DNA of 64,000 bases from Carex sylvatica. Lineage: Eukaryota; Streptophyta; Magnoliopsida; Poales; Cyperaceae. This document shows, one piece after another, positions 11,576 through 24,160 of this stretch. The stretch lies in the NCBI GenBank assembly GCA_964058845.1, contig CAXKVR010000001.1:372001-436000 (forward strand). The letters run 5' to 3'. The notes beneath the pieces are model-generated. The model worked only from the letters and a program-made list of their open reading frames with translations, had not been told where the DNA came from and did not search any database. Numbering within the stretch: position 1 is the first letter of the stretch; each line of letters opens with the position of its first letter. Both the position numbers and the translations under genes were made by a program.

Positions 11576-12045
11576 TTTGCTGGAGCGGAGGCAGAAAGGC
11601 GGTGGATTAATGTAAACGTGCAATATCTCTATTTATGTATATTCGTTATAGTTAGATAGGTACAGAAAAAGAAAAATATGGAGTATGTTTCCTAAAAGAA
11701 TATTATTGGAACAAAAATAATAAATTTCTGATAAAAGAAAGAACACAAAATAAAAAGGGCTCTTGGCCCATTTAGTTAAAACAGGCCTATCTCATCATTA
11801 ATGCCCTGGACCAACCATTATTATTAATTGTTTAAGATTGTACTAACTAAAAAATATTTTTCATATTTTAATGAACTCTACTTGTGTGTGAATAGAGAAG
11901 AGGTGCAGACAAGCTTATGACTTTCTAAACATACTTTTTTAATCAATACAATTGTTATGGCAGAACCGTAACTTTCAAAAAAATTGAACTCTAAGTGAGC
12001 TTGTTTGGCATGACCTCCTTGAGAATGAAGGATTAAAACTTTAAT

Positions 12046-12300
12046 CCTTCTTAAGAAGGAGAACAGCTTGGGTCCGATGACTATTGGATCCAAATTGGTT
12101 CCGATGACCATTGAATCTAAAGTGGTTCCAATGGATTTACTCACCATCGAATTTGATTTAGAATTTGTGCGCATAAATTTTAAAGCACACGTAAAAGTGT
12201 GCGCACGAATTCTAAAGCAGATCCGATAATGAGCGAACCCATTGAAATCACTTTGAGTCCAATGACCATCGGACCCAAGCTGCTCTCCTTAAGAAGAAAT
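12046..12300. mobile_element. Hairpin MITE
   Basis: The arms CTTAAGAAGGAGAACAGC/TTGGGTCCGATGACTATTGG (from about 12050) and the right arm (CCAATGACCATCGGACCCAA / GCTGCTCTCCTTAAG, ending about 12298) are imperfect inverted repeats of roughly 90 bp. They meet around GTGCGCATAAATTTTAAAGC. Ends and target duplication are not certain, so the superfamily is left open. The 98-codon minus frame over it is spurious. Confidence 0.6.
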
Positions 12301-12846
12301 TGTTTATTTTGGAGAAGGATTAAGAATAAATAGGGAGATATATATTGTAAGATGTAAATACCTAAATACCCTTACATATTTTTCTACTTTAATATGCTAC
12401 TCTCATACATTTTTAATAGAAAACAGTAGTGACATCTAGTTCATTGCTGCATTGCTTATGAACTTGATCAACTCATATAATAAGTTAATTAATAAATAAT
12501 TAAACAGTAAATATAAATTAGAAACTCAAAAAAATTATAAAACGTTTAAATAGCATTTCACAAAAAGCTCACTGTAAAAAATACTGACAGCTGCACAATG
12601 ATATCAATTTCCATACAAATAAGTCAAATGTATTGTGATCCAAGTTTAAATTAACGTCTATAAGTTACTATAAAAAAAAAAAAATGAGATAAACTATATA
12701 TTACACGTATCATTTAAGATTGTACTAATTAAAAAAAAAATCATACTTTTATATATGAAGTCCAGTTTGGTTGTCTAGTTCTTTTGTGTGATCTATCTAA
12801 CACTATTTATAACTTTCAAATGATTCGGCCATCCATACATATTTAC

Positions 12847-13813
12847 CAGTGTTATCAAAATCAGACCGGACCGTTGGTTAAACCAAAAAAACCGGACCCG
12901 GTCACTAGTCCGGTTTGGTTCTCTTGAAAGATCATTTATGCTATTGAACCGGTCAAAACCGGTTAGATCGGCCGGTTATACTGAAAAAACGTTAACCTGT
13001 TTTGAGCAAAACCCAGTTAGAAGAAATTTATTTGGAGTTTCAGATTATATTTTTGTTGAAGAAAATAATTCGTAAACAAGAAAAACAAGGAGGGGAAATG
13101 GGGAAAAGAAGATGAATATGACAGTGGGTCCCATGTGTCCCATGTCTTTCAACATTGAAGATATCAGAAAGCCCAATTAAAAATGTGGGTCCATTAATGT
13201 CTTTTTAAATTTTAATATCAAATGCAACAGGAGTTGTTTGATATATTACAAAAATAAATTATTAATTCTTCTTTTTTGTATATTAACTATTAAGCATGAA
13301 TTATTTTTATTACACAAAAAAAAAATGTTGCGTTTTATTTTTTCAAACATGTTTATTTTTAAAGTGAATTAATATATGAATATTGATTTTAATTTTTGAA
13401 ATAAATAATGAAAATTAATATTGGCTTTAAATATTGTACTCACATGATCATATAAAAATGATATACTGGTGTGTGCTATTCTAAATAAAAATAACTAAAA
13501 AAATGTTTTTTTGATGTTTTATATTTTATATAATAAATTATAAAAACACCTGATGTATACCAATCTAATTTAGCAAAAATAATATAAATATTAAACTTTG
13601 GATTATTTATGCAACTAAATTTGTAAATTTAAGGTTTATGTACATAATATTACTGTAATTGACATTATAATAAGAAGATAGATAAAAGTTCAATATCATA
13701 CTCAATTGTTTTAAAAAATCAGCAATTGAACCGATTGACCCACTAGTCCGACCAGTAAACCGGTGATCCGAAGCTTTGCCGACTCAATGTCCGGTTCGGT
13801 TCTAATAACATTG
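12847..13813. mobile_element. Non-autonomous hAT element, 967 bp, inside R2
   Basis: The ends CAGTGTTATCAAAATC and (reverse complement) CAATGTTATTAGAACC are flanked by an exact 8-bp duplication ATATTTAC (12839-12846 and 13814-13821). Subterminal regions are rich in ACCGG/CCGGT words. Copy R1 lacks the insertion at the matching place (near 5730) and serves as an empty site. The interior is AT-rich and non-coding. Confidence 0.9.
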
Positions 13814-14411
13814 ATATTTACTATTTATAGATTTTCATGTTGTTTATTTATAGTGTTGTGCTAATGAATCGGAAAAATTAAAAAATTTCTAATAAGTAAT
13901 TTATTTTTTTGTATTGATAGTGTTCATCCTTACAATTAGTTCACAAGATTTGAGACCTTGGAGGAAACCAATGAAGGTAGGACTTAAAGAAAATTATTAG
14001 ACTTGACTGCTAACAAACATGTTAGTACGTTAAATGTGTAAATACTCTAATATTCTTAATGAAAAGCAAAAATAATCTACATAATTTTTTCATTGACAAA
14101 TTCACAATATAAATATTATGATTCATTTCATGTTTCTCAACATATAGATTCAAGGGAGAGCATCCCATAATATAGAAATATATGACTTGTTGTCATGTTT
14201 ATACTATCTAGATTATGATCTTGATGACAATTTTGATCAAATTATACTTTTGTAATCTTCGGAAATTTATTTCTAAATATATTCATTTGATGGATACCTG
14301 CAAAATTTAATAATTATTGTTTATTTCTAATGCAAATTTCAGGAGCATTTCAAAATGTTTACACTTGTTAGAAATTTGGTTCTCTTGCCGAAACCTGGAG
14401 ATTATCAACTG

Positions 14412-15230
14412 GTATGTATTTGATGATTTCTCAATTTTTTCTCCAGAGTCAGGACCCCTACCTAAGCTCAAATTAGGTAGCACATTTCAAGGGCATGAGG
14501 CTAGGTGAAGATCATATTTTCGGACAAAAGTTTTGCATGGAATGCCATGTTCTTCGAAGTATAGGACAAAAAGTGTGTGAATTTAATAGCTATCTAAGTT
14601 TTTTCAGAAACACTAAAGAAATTGAATATATATGTGTGATTGCGGTCAATTAAGGGAATGAAAATTATATTATTTTAGTCAATTCGTTTTAGTCAATTAT
14701 ACTATACTATATGTGATTGTGAATGAATTTTACTTTGTATATCTTAGTTTCCTTTCTTATGTCGCAAATTGAAAATTCTACTATTTAAATCAATTCGTGC
14801 TTCACTACAAAATATATGTATGCTATTTTTGTTATTGATACATGATTATCAAATTGATAAATGAAAATTGTCCTATTTATTATTTCGGTAAAATTATCAT
14901 GTTAAATAATTTTGTACATATTGTTAATGTTATGTTGGTAACTTATTACGTCATCCTTTTATGAAACTTTTTGTTTGTACGTCTTTTATTAAATTTTGTA
15001 TTCATTAAGAATTCTCATCCGGATTTCAAATTCACGACTTTTACACATAAACACTAAATCAATATGTTGATTCTTAGTTTGATTATGATGTTGTTGTAAC
15101 TATTTTATTTCTTTTTGATGAAGTCCAGGCCTTAGACGTGGCAAAGTGGGTGAATTTGTTGCTATTAAAATTGACTGAGATTTTGATTGGGTTTCTTGTA
15201 GTTTATATTTTAAGATTTTTTGGAGGTCCA
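14412..15230. other. AT-rich intergenic
   Basis: No gene or repeat end recognised between copies R2 and R3. Confidence 0.5.
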
Positions 15231-16080
15231 TTTATTAAGATTTGCATGTAAATGTGAAGTGTGAAATAGGTCCATTTAATTAAAATCAGGCAGGTTTCAC
15301 ATCTAAAAGTGAACAACCATTACTTTTGTTTGTTTGAAATTAATTAATTGTACTAATTAAAAAATCTTAGTCATATATACTTTAAGGACCTTTAGTTCTG
15401 TTGTTTAGTTATTTTGTGTGATCTCTATCTAACACTATTCATAGTTTCAAATAATTTTGCAAGGTCATATTTGTTATTTATAGATTTGAATCAGAGATAT
15501 TAAATGATCTCAAATAAGTAATTCACTATTTTATATTTATAGTTTTGACACTTTTAAAGTTCACAAGATTTGAGATCTTGGAGGAAACAAATAAATGTAA
15601 GGCTTAATGATATACTTGAAGATTGATGCTAACAAACATACTTCAATATTAGAGCACTAATAAAATATTGTGAAAAGTACGTTACACGAGTAAATACTTA
15701 TTAAATCTTATCAAATGAAAAGTAAAAATAATTTACATAACTTTTTATTGAATGAAACACACCTTGAAGAAAACGATTCATTATAGACTTACCAACATGT
15801 TAATTAAAGTCAAAGCATCCGTGCATGACTATAGATGATCCACTTATACAGAAATTGACGTCATGTCTATGGAATGTTGATTATAACTAATCATGACCAA
15901 ATGTGATCAAATTATAATTTTGTAATCTTCAGAAGTAACTATATACGTTATTCTTATTAATTATATCTTTCGGATTTCAATATCTTAATTAATTTGAACC
16001 TTAATTTGTATGATTGTATCTCTGTTCTCACATTTTGAGTAAAACATTTAATTTTGTCTTGTTAGAAAAGAAATGATTGC
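15231..16080 (+). repeat. Segmental repeat, copy R3
   Basis: Carries the ordered phrases AATTGTACTAATTAAAAAATC, GTGTGATCTCTATCTAACAC, TTTTGCAAGGTCAT, AAGATTTGAGATCTTGGAGG (about 15567) and ATCAAATGAAAAGTA, all shared with R1 and R2. No CAF1-like exon is seen in it. Confidence 0.7.
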
Positions 16081-16118
16081 CAATCCTTTCACCGAAATCT
16101 TATATATATATATATATA

Positions 16119-16160
16119 CTAGCATCGTATCCGTGCATTGCAACGGAAACATATTATAAA
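16119..16160 (-). mobile_element. Helitron-like 3' end
   Basis: Read on the minus strand, a small stem (CCGT/ACGG around TGCAATGC, 16131-16146) is followed about 10 bases later by CTAG and a T (16122-16118). A hairpin shortly before CTRR, with T outside, is the 3' signature of Helitrons. The element would extend to the right; its 5' TC end was not located and no Rep/helicase frame is present. Confidence 0.5.
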
Positions 16161-17849
16161 ATGAAAAAGATCAAGTGTTTGGTTTACAATTTAAAATTCC
16201 AACTTCGATGCAAGTAAAGAGATTTGACAAAAAAAAAAAAAAATAGCTTGTAGAAATTACATCCCATAGGCAAAAGCCAAATAGATAAAAAAATATTTAG
16301 TGAAAGTGAATTCGTATTAATAAATTAGTTGCTCCATTTTGTGTCACTAATTATAGTTAATGTTACTAAAATTCAGCCTCAATAAATGTTCTATATATAA
16401 TTAACAACTGAAACTAAGAATGAATTTGAACATACTAATAAAAAATAATAATTTATCTTATCAAAATCAGAGAAGTAAAATTGTAAAAAGATTTACTATA
16501 GCTTAAATCGAGTAATGTATTAAATTTGGAGATATCAAATAATTTGATAAGATATCAAATATTGATAAAATATTTTTAAAAGATTGCAGCATTTGATATT
16601 CTTAAAAATAAATTACCCATCCATTATGATTCTTAAATAAGAAAATAATAAATGGGAGATAGCTGGAGAGGAGAAATAAGGAAATAAATAAATTGATTTT
16701 ATCTCCAATTTTGTTATCTATTCAATTTTAATTGTAACATATCATGTGGCATATGTGTGGTGAGTATATTTCTAACTAAATTTAGACTTCTGCACGTAAA
16801 AAAAATGCATTTAATCAAAATAAGACAAATTATTTGATTGAAGGGCTGATATTAAACTTAAAATTTCATCTTTTAATCATAGCCATTGACGGGTTAGAAC
16901 ATTTACGTGCATAATATAAGAATGGAGATATATATTTTCACGAGGAACGCTAATCATCGTTCAAATTGTAACTCTTCTTAGATTCGTACTCAATTGAAGT
17001 CATTGAAAATGTCACAAGTGCAGTCGGAATTTTGTATATAATTTATGGTTAAAACAAACAAACTAGATACACACTTATCCTTGCCGCTTGATTGTTTATG
17101 AAGATTGAGGTGCGGCATTCATGTACAAGATGATTAACCGATTCACATTTCAGCTTCTTTTATATAACGAAAAGCTAACCACGAATTTTATATAACTAAA
17201 ATCTTCATTTTTGGAGTCGCTTTAATTTTGCATATCTTATGGGAGGAATATAGAGATGCTTAGTAGTCCAACCACTCAATCTTTCACTAAACTTAATTTT
17301 GAATCATTGAATTGAGGCCAAGTAGATGTACTGCTTAATTTAGATTTTTGCAAATTGATCCCCACTCCAATAAAAAAGGTGAAAAGTCTGCAGCGTTAAT
17401 TTCAGAATTTGCAACTGTTGCATAAAAGAGGCACGACTTCATCCTATTAACGGTAATTTATAACCAACTATATATGTGGAATCATTCTTATTTGAAATCA
17501 TCTTTGGTAGGAAGTTGATGATATTTTTGTTTATCATTTTAGTCCTTACAATTTTAAAAGTATTATTTTGATGATAAAAGTTTTTTTAAATTTGTATCAA
17601 GTTGATGATATTTTCATCTATCGTGGCATCATTTTCTAACATTGAACCTATATATTGTGGCCGGCTGTTGTCACCAAACAATACAAATAACATGAAATCG
17701 TATTTTTAAAGTCGGTACGTTACAACTGCCAACCAACTATATCATTAATTACAAGTTTTACAAATATCACGTAAAGCGTGACAAGGAATAATTAAAATCT
17801 AGATCTAAATAATTGATAACAATTTTAGTCATTTACGTGGTATAATTTT
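16161..17849. other. AT-rich intergenic, possible Helitron body
   Basis: No coding region recognised. It may include the body of the Helitron-like element ending at 16119. From about 17515 short phrases (TTTTAGTCCTTACAATTTTAAAAGTATT) resemble the start of copies R6 and R7. Confidence 0.45.
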
Positions 17850-19150
17850 GTAAGTTAGGCTTTTTTGTGTGATTTATCTAACAATACAATTCATAACTTT
17901 TAAATGATTCTCTTATTGCAATTTTCAATCTTTCTTATATATAGAGACTTTCAAAGAGTTTCTATTCGTATGTATGTTTCTGTTGGTTATCATAAATCTT
18001 ATACAATACATTGTGTTGTATAAAAGAAATGTGCAATATTATATTGAATTTTACAAAATATTTGAGATTTTGGAGAAAACTTACGAAGGTAGAGAAATTT
18101 TGATTAATTTTGTTGGAGTTACTATTCATAAATTAAGTTTCTATATATATGCAACAACTGAGCGGTACCTTTATCATTGCACATAAAAAAAAGTACTATT
18201 TAATGTTTTTTATTCCTTTTGATTCCTTATAATATCTTGATTGTGATTATGATATCTCTTTTTTCTCTGCCTCAACATACTAGACTGTATAAGTTCTTTT
18301 CTTGTGAACAATTTTGGCTAGCCGATTGAAATTTCATCTCAAGTTTTGTTTGGTGGGTAATTTAGAGTGTGTGAATTCCCTCAGGCCAGAATGGAAACTA
18401 ATATAATTTTTTCAATCATTATTCCCATATAGGATTTTTCTGAAGTATAATTTTGGTTAGATAATTATCATTTTGTGTATGAATATTTATGAATAAATCG
18501 GTTCTCAAACCTCAAATATGCTTAATAGAAAAATAAAAAATATAAGGATTGATCTTTGAATATTTGTAATAAGTCTGAACATCACCCAGTATTTTTAAAC
18601 TAAAGAAATAACCCCTTGCATTTCCTAAATATCTGCAAATACCTTCTTTCATTCAACTTTGTTTTTTATTAAAAAAATTGAAAAATTCAAACATTCGCTC
18701 TTTTATTTTTATTTTTATTAACATTCAAACCAATTTTTTTTATTATTGTTTAGCAACTTCCTTCAGAAATGGCATAGAGGCAAGGATGCATTAACAAAAC
18801 TAATTCAGTGCTCCTTTGGGTGTAGAGTTAATGACATAAAACATTTGTGCAAATCGTGCAAAGGACTGTATGGGGGTCTGGAAAGGATCGCCATGATTCT
18901 GAGTGTGCAACGTGCAGCCATGCTTTCTCACCAGGCACGACCCAGATAGTTTGCTCACATGAGACACATTTAGGAGGATGAACGTAAGCCTTCTGGAACG
19001 TAGCATAGAGATGATGCATGCAAACTGTTGTTCTTCTTTTTAGTGTATGACATCCAACATTTTTTATATGTAACTCACACTCAAAAAGGTTCTTTGAGGT
19101 TTTGCAAATATTACACTTTGAGTCATCAGACAAGTCATATTAGGTACATG
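17850..19150 (+). repeat. Segmental repeat, copy R4
   Basis: Shows TTTTTGTGTGATTTATCTAAC, ATTTGAGATTTTGGAGAAAA (18059), GAGTGTGTGAATTCCCTCAG...GGCCAGAATGGAAA and the CAF1-like exon at 18740. Copies R6 (22035) and R7 (41721) match over the same length. After the hAT insertion at 19151 the homology to R7 continues at 19821-20240. Confidence 0.75.
18740..19010 (+). pseudogene. CAF1-like deadenylase fragment
   Basis: CAF1 (POP2) is the DEDD-family 3'-5' poly(A) nuclease of the CCR4-NOT complex. The fragment reads VNDIKHLCKSCKGLYGGLER..., the family's (Y)DIKHLMKxCxxLxGGL segment, then LSHQA, and after a one-base frameshift DSLLT-stop-DTFRRMN, the region around the third nuclease motif (HQAGSDSLLT). 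Just upstream, another frame gives FRNGIEARM, matching the family stretch before the second motif; the residues between are deleted. The N-terminal DxE motif is absent. A cysteine-rich frame on the opposite strand (18828-19133) is only its shadow. Confidence 0.75.
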
Positions 19151-19818
19151 CAGTGTTATAAAATGCGGTTTCTATGCAGTATGCGGAAGGCCACCGCATA
19201 CTGCATATACGGTATGCGGCCGCATATGCGGATTTTTATGCGGATTTATATATGCGGATTTTAAAATAAGAATTCATATATATTTTAAAGCATAATCTCA
19301 CAACAGGAATAAGAATACACATGTTTGTAGATATAAGAATACACAACAACAAGGTAATAAAAGCATATATATTTTAAAATCTACTAATTCAAAAGTCTCA
19401 TAACAAGAATTTTATGCGGATCATATGCGGATCATATGCAGTTCATATGCAGATCATATGCGGATTATATGCGGATCATATGCGGTATATGCGGTTCATA
19501 TGCGGATCATATGCGGTATATGGATCATATGCGGCTCATATGCGGATCATATGCAGATCATATGCGGTTCATATGCGGATCATATGCGGTTCATATGCGG
19601 TTCATATGCGGATCATATGCGGTTCATATGTGGTTCATATGCGGATCATATGCGGTATATGCGGTTCATATGCGGTTCATATGCGGATCATATGCGGTAT
19701 GCGGTCAAAATTATGCGGCCGCACATGCGGAACCGCATATTAGACCGCATATTAATTTTCTATGCGGTTCGGAACCGCATACGCATATGCGGCCGCATAG
19801 ACCGCATTTTGTTACACA
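19151..19818. mobile_element. hAT-like MITE with an ATATGCGG array
   Basis: The left end CAGTGTTATAAAATGCGG pairs with the right end CCGCATTTTGTTACACAT. The flanks GGTACATG and TACACATG look like a worn 8-bp target duplication. The paralogous site near 44180 (GGTACATGATG) lacks the insert. The middle (about 19414-19705) is an array of 11-bp units, (T/A)TCATATGCGG. Three long plus-strand frames there encode only Met-Arg-Ile-Ile-Cys-Gly-type repeats and are not genes. Confidence 0.8.
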
Positions 19819-20240
19819 TGATGCTAGAGAAAAATCATTGTTGTTATTGTAAACATTGATCACCGACAACAAAATTAATTTTCTGAAAGACAAATTAACA
19901 ATAAGAAAGGTAACTGCTGTACATATATAAATGCTTGTTCTGTCTGTTATTATAACAGATGGCAGATTTTCTTGTCCAAGGATCTTTCTAAACATTTGTT
20001 GTTCTTGATTGCAAACGAATTTAGGAAAAAATCAGATGTATACACTTGGAATCATAGTTGTATAATAGCAGATAAGATGTTAAGATGAAGCTGGATCACT
20101 TCTTCCGGTCAGTACCAGCACGTTTTACGCTTCTGTGTACCAGTCAGTACCAGGTAGTACCAGTACTATACAGTGTATCAATACCAATACCAGTACTGGT
20201 ACTCCTTCCATAAACCCTTGTTGGTGCCTATTTGTCTAAC
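19819..20240 (+). repeat. R4 segment continued after the hAT insertion
   Basis: GACAACAAAATTAATTTTCTGAAAG, the following AACAATAAGAAAGGTAACTG and a G/C-richer stretch with many AGTACCAG words match 44220-44540 of copy R7 in order. Confidence 0.7.
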
Positions 20241-22034
20241 AGTAAGAGAGTAAAAGAGCAGTTAACATTAAAAAAGTAAAAGGGTTATATGACTGCTACA
20301 GAATCACGTTACTTTGTACCAGACTGAGCTGATACCTAAGCGGCCTGGCTTTGTATTACTATTCTGTATTTAGTATTTACCTTGTTGAATTGAAAAAAAA
20401 ATTTAAGTTGGTGCTTTCTGGTACAATCTTAATCTGCTACAGTACTGGTTTCAGTATCAATTTGCAACTGATGGCAGTGTTATTATGCTGTACTAGCACT
20501 GAATTTTAGCTGTTATCATTTTTTTTTAAATCGTCAGTTACAAAAGAAAATAGCTTGCTTGCTTATTGCTTATGTGCTTATGTATCCCTATTGTTCACAA
20601 CTTTAACAGTTGGTGCAGTGCTTTATTGCATATAGTAATTAAAGTATTCAAAGTTCTTGTTTCAAGAAATAATAATTTATGCCAATAGTTAAATATCAAA
20701 CTCCCAACCCAGCTAGTTAAATTTTGGTTTTCATATAATTGGTCAATTAGCAATTAATTGTGCCCCAATTTTTATTATTAGTGGGCCAATTTCATGACAT
20801 AAATTATTACCAGCCAATTTTATTTGTTATAGTAATCCCTGAAAAAGTGTCATAGGTCACCTAATAGCATAGCCTATATATAGGTAAATAATTCCAGGCC
20901 TAATCTCGAATTTACTCAAAATAAACGACCTTTGTTTTTGAGGAGTAATAATTGTTTATTCAAGAGACCCGTTCATATTATTTTCATTCTTTAAATGAGA
21001 TTTGGTTTTGTTGGTTAAGTTTTTTCGTGTGATTTACCTAACAATGTTCACAATTTTTAAATGGTTTTTCTGTTTTAATTCTTCAATCCTTGTTATATAT
21101 TGACATTGAAACAATTTCTACCATCTCTGTACACATGATGAGGATTACATCATGAATCATAAATTATAAAATATACATTTTTTTATATTTACAATTTGGT
21201 GTTCTCTGTTGAATTCTGCTAATATAAGAAAGATATTGGAGTAAACAAATGAAGGTAGTAAATTTTTTATTTCTTTTTCTTGCAATTACTTTTTCGTGAT
21301 GAAGATTTTTGTTTAATAAAAAATAATTACTTGACTATGCATTTGTTGTTACAAATGAGTACGACATGTATAAGTTATAAATATTTTTTTTATTTTTTTT
21401 CCCTCAACATGTTACACTTGATAAAATACTACAACTATAGAAACCTTTTTATGTCAATAATCCCATAAATTAATGTACAGAGAATCTAATATTATACTAT
21501 TAAACAGTTAAATATTTGTGAAATGTAGACGCTAACAATTAATTTGTTTAATTGCACAAATATTTTAGATCCCTGAATTAGAGACTCCGTTCTATGCGCA
21601 GTTTGATTTTTTTATAATTTGGAAAATGAAGATCATCTGATGACAATGAAAGCAAACAGCAGAAAAAAAAGGGCGTATCTTGTGCCACGTCATTAAACGA
21701 TAGAAGAACAAAATGGCACAAACTAGGTCTGGAGCTTTTTGCTCCATAATGTATCAGAAACTGAAAAAACACTGTTATTGACTGGTACCAGTGTGAGAAT
21801 TGATTTAGAAACATAAAAAATGTTAAGGTTAATTGTATATGTTATTGGAACTTTCAGATATAATTTTACAAAATGTTTCATAAAAAAAAACATGTTATAT
21901 AATTAAGATTTAAAATAATTAAATAACAAAATAAATTCCAATATTCATTTATATTTGTTGTTCTAATATAGAGTTGTATCTCGTTTAGACAGCATTTTGT
22001 AATTTTAAATTAAAATATACAAGATTTTTAATAA
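20241..22034. other. AT-rich intergenic with short repeat copy R5
   Basis: About 20990-21270 repeats the phrases TTTCGTGTGATTTACCTAAC, ATATATTGACATTGAAAC and GATATTGGAGTAAACAAATG, a shortened copy (R5) of the segmental repeat. The remainder shows nothing recognisable. TCTAATATTATACTATTAAA at 21485 resembles a Helitron 5' end, but no matching 3' end was found. Confidence 0.5.
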
Positions 22035-24160
22035 GATATGGATTGTTCTTAAATCAGCTTTGAGAACTGATAAAAATTTATATTTGAATCTGTTACTTTT
22101 ATTGGATTTGGATGATCTGTATTTGCATATTTGAAAATCCTTTTATAGATTCAAATTCATATTTTGTTAGAATTCGATCCAAATCCAATTAGTTGACAAC
22201 AGCAGCACAATCCAAGGCGACATATATCATAAACCTGCATCAGCACAACCCAATGCGACCCGCTCCAAATAAGCAATTTTTGGTCGTCTCAGAAAATCCT
22301 TTGCAGCTGTAGCGGAGATGAAAAAAAGTTTAAATAGGGCAATTTTTTTTTTTTTTTTGTGTGAAATAAGAGTCATGCTTCTATTTTTGAATCATATTAA
22401 TTAGAAAAAGATTCATGTCCCAATGTAATGATTAATTAAGATTTTGTATATTGATCTCCCAACTAGAAATAATGTGAAAAACCAACAGCATTAAATTCAT
22501 CCCTAGTTTTCAACGGTAATTAATATCCATCTATGTTAGTCATTATTTGGAACCATGTTGGTAGAAATTCATTATGATTATAGAAGTATTGTTTTGTCCT
22601 TATGTATCACCCGCCTTTTATTTTGATTCTTAAAGTTTCAAAAGTATTAATTATTTTTATTGTTATAGGTTTTTAATTGGTACGAAATTGATCCAACATT
22701 TAACATCCGCTGGAAAAAAATGATAAAAAAATATATTTATGAACCATTTGTGTAATTTATTGTAAATTAAATTGTTAAATTAAAAAAAACGAGTTGGGAC
22801 TGCCAACCAATTATTTCATTAACGACAAAGTTGTACAAATGTTACATAAAGCAAGCAAGGAAAGGTGGAATTAAAATATGAGACTAATTGATATCATTTT
22901 CATTCTTTTATGTGGTGCAGTTTTGCAAGTTAGCTTTGTTGTGTGATTCATCTAACAGTGTTCCCAATTTATAAATGATTCTCTTGATTCAATTCTTCAA
23001 TATTTGTTATATAGACTTCAGGAGATGTCCTATATATCCTTTTGTATATATGTTTACATTGGATGAATCATATATAAATCATTAACTATACACTGTTTTG
23101 TAAAAAATGAAGAATCTGAAATTTTCGATAGAACTTACAAAATATTTGAGATCTTGGAGGAAACTAATGAAGGTAGTGAAATTTAGTTCGTTTTCTCGAA
23201 GTTATTTTTAATAATTAAGTTTCTATGCAATATTGCAATTAATCTATGGAGCTGTGCTTTTGTCATTGGAAATGAAAAAGGATGCGTACTATTTCATTCT
23301 TTGATTCTTTTTATTGCATAAAATCTTAATTGCGGTCATTAGTGTGTGTGTGTGTGTTTTTTTTTTTTTTCGCTGCCTCAATATATTATACTACATGAAA
23401 TACTAAGTTTGTTGTGAACTATAAGCCTTTTTATTTGGCTATGATTGGTGGCAATTTAGAGTACTTTGGATTACGTAGAGCAGAATGGAAAATAATATAA
23501 TTTGTTCAATCAATATTCTCATATGCGATTTCTCTGAAGCATAATTTTGGTTATATAATTTCCACTTTGTTTGTGATATTTATGAATAAATCGGTTGAAA
23601 CCCCAAATGAACAAAATAAGAAAAAAATAAAATAAAAGGACCCTCTCATACATTTGTACCCGAGCCTTAAACATTATTAAGCATTTTTAAATTATAAAGT
23701 AATACCCCTTGCATTTCATAAATAGCTGCAAGTACCTCCTTGCATTCAATTTTTTTATTAAAAATTTTGGAAAAATTCTAAAATCCATCCTTCTCTTTTT
23801 TATTAACATTCCAACAAAACCTTTTTTCTTTCTTTGAAAGCAACTTTCTTTAGAAATGATGTAGAGGCGAGAAAGGTCGGTGTTCTGTTTAAGTATTCAA
23901 AATCAACTACTATCATGATGTTTCTGTGAAAAGATATGTATATTTGATATGATGATGGGGTTTACTCTGCAACCCATCGAATACATGGATAGGCTTTTAC
24001 ATGGCGTATGATATTGGGTACATACATAATAAATGTCGTGACTGGCATCTTCCTGACTCAATGGAGCCATTTCTTAACTTTTTCCGGTGCTACTTCAATT
24101 TCAGGATTGATGACATAAAACATTTGTGCAAGTCGTATGAAGGTCCGCATAACTGAAATG
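22035..24160 (+). repeat. Segmental repeat, copy R6
   Basis: Closely matches 41721-43640 (R7) in the same orientation from TAACTGATAAAAA on, through GCAGCACAATCCAAGGCG, CATCAGCACAACCCAATGCG and TTTGAGATCTTGGAGGAAAC (23144), to the CAF1-like fragment. The homology continues past it into the upstream region of the F-box gene (24478-25100 against 46510-47060). Confidence 0.85.
23836..24151 (+). pseudogene. CAF1-like deadenylase fragment
   Basis: In order, and in shifting frames, it reads FFRNDVEARKVGVLFKYS, then WIGFYMAYDIGYI (the second nuclease motif region, usually WxxFHxxYDFxYL), then RDWHLPDSMEPFLNFFRCYF and IDDIKHLCKSYEG, before a stop. This follows the CAF1 family from its middle to about three quarters of its length, with at least two frame breaks. 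N-terminal DxE and C-terminal HQAGSD parts are absent. It is the most readable of the three fragments inside the segmental repeat. Confidence 0.75.

Larger units (their letters stand above)
11750..14310 (+). repeat. Segmental repeat, copy R2, split by two MITEs
   Basis: Begins with AAAGGGCTCTTGGCCCATTTA as in R1, and carries GATTGTACTAACTAA, GTGTGATCTATCTAACACT and the block TTTGAGACCTTGGAGGAAAC at 13952. It is interrupted by a hairpin MITE (12046-12300) and by a hAT element (12847-13813). A possible exon (GAGCATTTCAAAATG... to CAACTG|GTATGTA at about 14341-14411) follows; its product is not recognised. Confidence 0.7.

Noticed and set aside
18828..19133. Cysteine-rich minus-strand frame resembling a small zinc-finger or DC1-like protein
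   Set aside because: It is the reverse strand of a CAF1-like fragment; the plus strand gives an ordered match to the family, and the Cys spacing does not fit any zinc module.
19414..19859. Three overlapping plus-strand frames of 109-144 codons
   Set aside because: They encode periodic Met-Arg-Ile-Ile-Cys-Gly-Ser-Tyr repeats from an 11-bp tandem array inside a MITE.
21485..21510. Helitron-like 5' end (TCTAATATTATACTATTAAA)
   Set aside because: Such AT-rich strings are common here and no hairpin plus CTRR end was found downstream.
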